Below are positions 5,855 through 6,501 of a stretch of 6,501 bases of DNA, one piece after another. Position 1 is the first letter of the stretch. Each line of letters begins with the position of its first letter. The position numbers and the translations under genes are program-made. The stretch is from Pseudomonadota bacterium (GTDB taxonomy: Bacteria; Pseudomonadota; Alphaproteobacteria; Rhizobiales; Rhizobiaceae). The notes below the pieces were generated by a model. The model did no database searches, was not told the origin of the DNA, and worked only from the letters and a program-made list of their open reading frames with translations. The stretch spans positions 1-6,501 of the forward strand of contig JAEYXI010000383.1 in the NCBI GenBank assembly GCA_023428515.1, read 5' to 3'.

Positions 5855-6501
5855 GGTCTGCCACCGACCGTCCAGCCAGAGCCGCCACCGCCTCTTCCAG
5901 GTGGCGCACGCTCGACGTGCCGAGGATGACCGAGGTCACACAGGCGCGCGACGCCGCCTGCTGCAACGCCGTCGTCGCCGGCACGCCCGGCTGCAGGCGG
6001 ATCACCTCGCGGGCCAGCACGCCGATCGACCGCTTGCGGATCACATCCGACAGCCGCGTCTCGATCGCCTGGTCGATCACATCGAGCGGCAGTTCGAGGA
6101 GTTCGACGCCGGGAATCTCCAGCGCCGCCTTCAGCGCCGGCAGATCGTCGCAGGAAATGCCTACATGACGGACCTTGCCGGCCTTCTTCAATGTCGCCAG
6201 CGCTTCGCCGACATCAGGCGTGATGTCTGTCGCCGGCGGGCTGTGCAGCAGCAGCGCGTCGACCGAATCGAAATTTAGCCGGCGCAGGCTGTCTTCCGCT
6301 GCGGCAATTATGTGCCGCGGCGAGAAATCCGTGGCGAGATTGGCGTCGCGCTGGCCGACGACTGCGCCCTTGGCCGAGGTCGCTTTGCCAAGAAGCGGCT
6401 TCAGCAACGGCTTCAGCGGCCGCATCAGCCGCATCTTGCGCGAGAACCGCTTGCCTACCTTTGTGACGACGAAGGCGCGGTCCCGACGGCCGGCGAGCAG
6501 C
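5841..6501 (-). CDS. Aldo/keto reductase, partial (N-terminus beyond the window)
   Basis: C-terminal part (about 219 visible residues) of an NAD(P)H-dependent aldo/keto reductase with a TIM-barrel fold. The frame is open to the right edge. The residues before the first visible ATG (6434) read as family sequence, GRRDRAFVVTKVG, so that ATG is internal and the gene continues past 6501. Visible motifs: TKVG with the presumed catalytic Lys (strand 3), SLRRLNFDSVDALLLHSPP with the active-site His (strand 4), KAGKVRHVGIS, IGVLAREV, and the cofactor-binding SVILGTSSVRHLEEA near the C-terminus. The catalytic Asp and Tyr would lie in the missing part. Between strand 3 and the next helix is a basic, proline-leucine-rich insertion (MRPLKPLLKPLLGK). 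The gene ends at TGA 5841-5843, 14 bp inside the convergent EEP gene. The substrate is unknown. Similar reductases occur both in general metabolism and in polysaccharide clusters, so context does not decide. Confidence 0.88.
   Translation of the reverse strand, partial: LLAGRRDRAFVVTKVGKRFSRKMRLMRPLKPLLKPLLGKATSAKGAVVGQRDANLATDFSPRHIIAAAEDSLRRLNFDSVDALLLHSPPATDITPDVGEALATLKKAGKVRHVGISCDDLPALKAALEIPGVELLELPLDVIDQAIETRLSDVIRKRSIGVLAREVIRLQPGVPATTALQQAASRACVTSVILGTSSVRHLEEAVAALAGRSVADLRAI
6396..6417. repeat. Short direct repeat inside the aldo/keto reductase gene
   Basis: CGGCTTCAGC occurs at 6396-6405 and 6408-6417, a 12-bp period. On the coding (minus) strand it gives the repeated residues LKPL-LKPL in the basic insertion of the reductase. 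It probably arose by an in-frame duplication of four codons. The repeat is seen directly; its origin is inferred. Confidence 0.5.

Noticed and set aside
5841..6434. A complete 197-aa reductase starting at ATG 6434.
   Set aside because: The frame is open to the window edge and the upstream residues contain the conserved TKVG strand, so this Met is internal and the gene is cut by the window.
1..6501. Search by eye for CRISPR arrays, insertion-sequence ends, tRNA genes and intrinsic terminators.
   Set aside because: No regularly spaced repeats beyond the two 18-bp units, no transposase-like frame, no tRNA-like fold and no GC hairpin followed by a T-run were seen.

Overview
This is a GC-rich stretch with the codon use and gene families of an alphaproteobacterium. 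It most resembles the rhizobial order (Mesorhizobium/Phyllobacteriaceae-like), but that is an inference from protein style, not a database match. The theme is envelope export. No phage, insertion sequence, CRISPR array, tRNA or rRNA is visible.

Layout: (i) 24-1175, minus strand: an outer-membrane lipoprotein of the polysaccharide export (OPX/Wza) family, read from a TTG start. (ii) 1176-1662: a divergent intergenic region of about 490 bp. It is less GC-rich than its surroundings and holds several perfect dyads, including two adjacent 18-bp repeats that are each an operator-like palindrome. (iii) 1663-4757, plus strand: a two-gene operon with a 4-bp ATGA overlap. It encodes a PrtD-type ABC permease/ATPase and an HlyD/PrtE-type membrane fusion protein, the two inner-membrane parts of a type I secretion system. 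(iv) 4850-5854, plus strand: a membrane-anchored endonuclease/exonuclease/phosphatase (EEP) family protein, 92 nt downstream and possibly co-transcribed. (v) 5841 to the right edge, minus strand: the C-terminal two thirds of an aldo/keto reductase, convergent with the EEP gene and overlapping it by 14 bp.

How they may work together: the ABC protein and adaptor would form a type I exporter with a TolC-like outer-membrane channel encoded elsewhere. Neither that channel nor a secreted substrate (RTX/glycine-rich protein) is in the window. The OPX lipoprotein would serve as the outer-membrane exit for a capsular or exopolysaccharide. In rhizobia, PrsD/PrsE-type exporters and OPX proteins occur in the same exopolysaccharide regions, and the exporters secrete EPS-modifying glycanases and adhesins. 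A shared surface-polysaccharide/biofilm role is therefore reasonable but unproven. No clearly new system is evident. The most notable unexplained signal is the dyad-rich control region between the two divergent export units.
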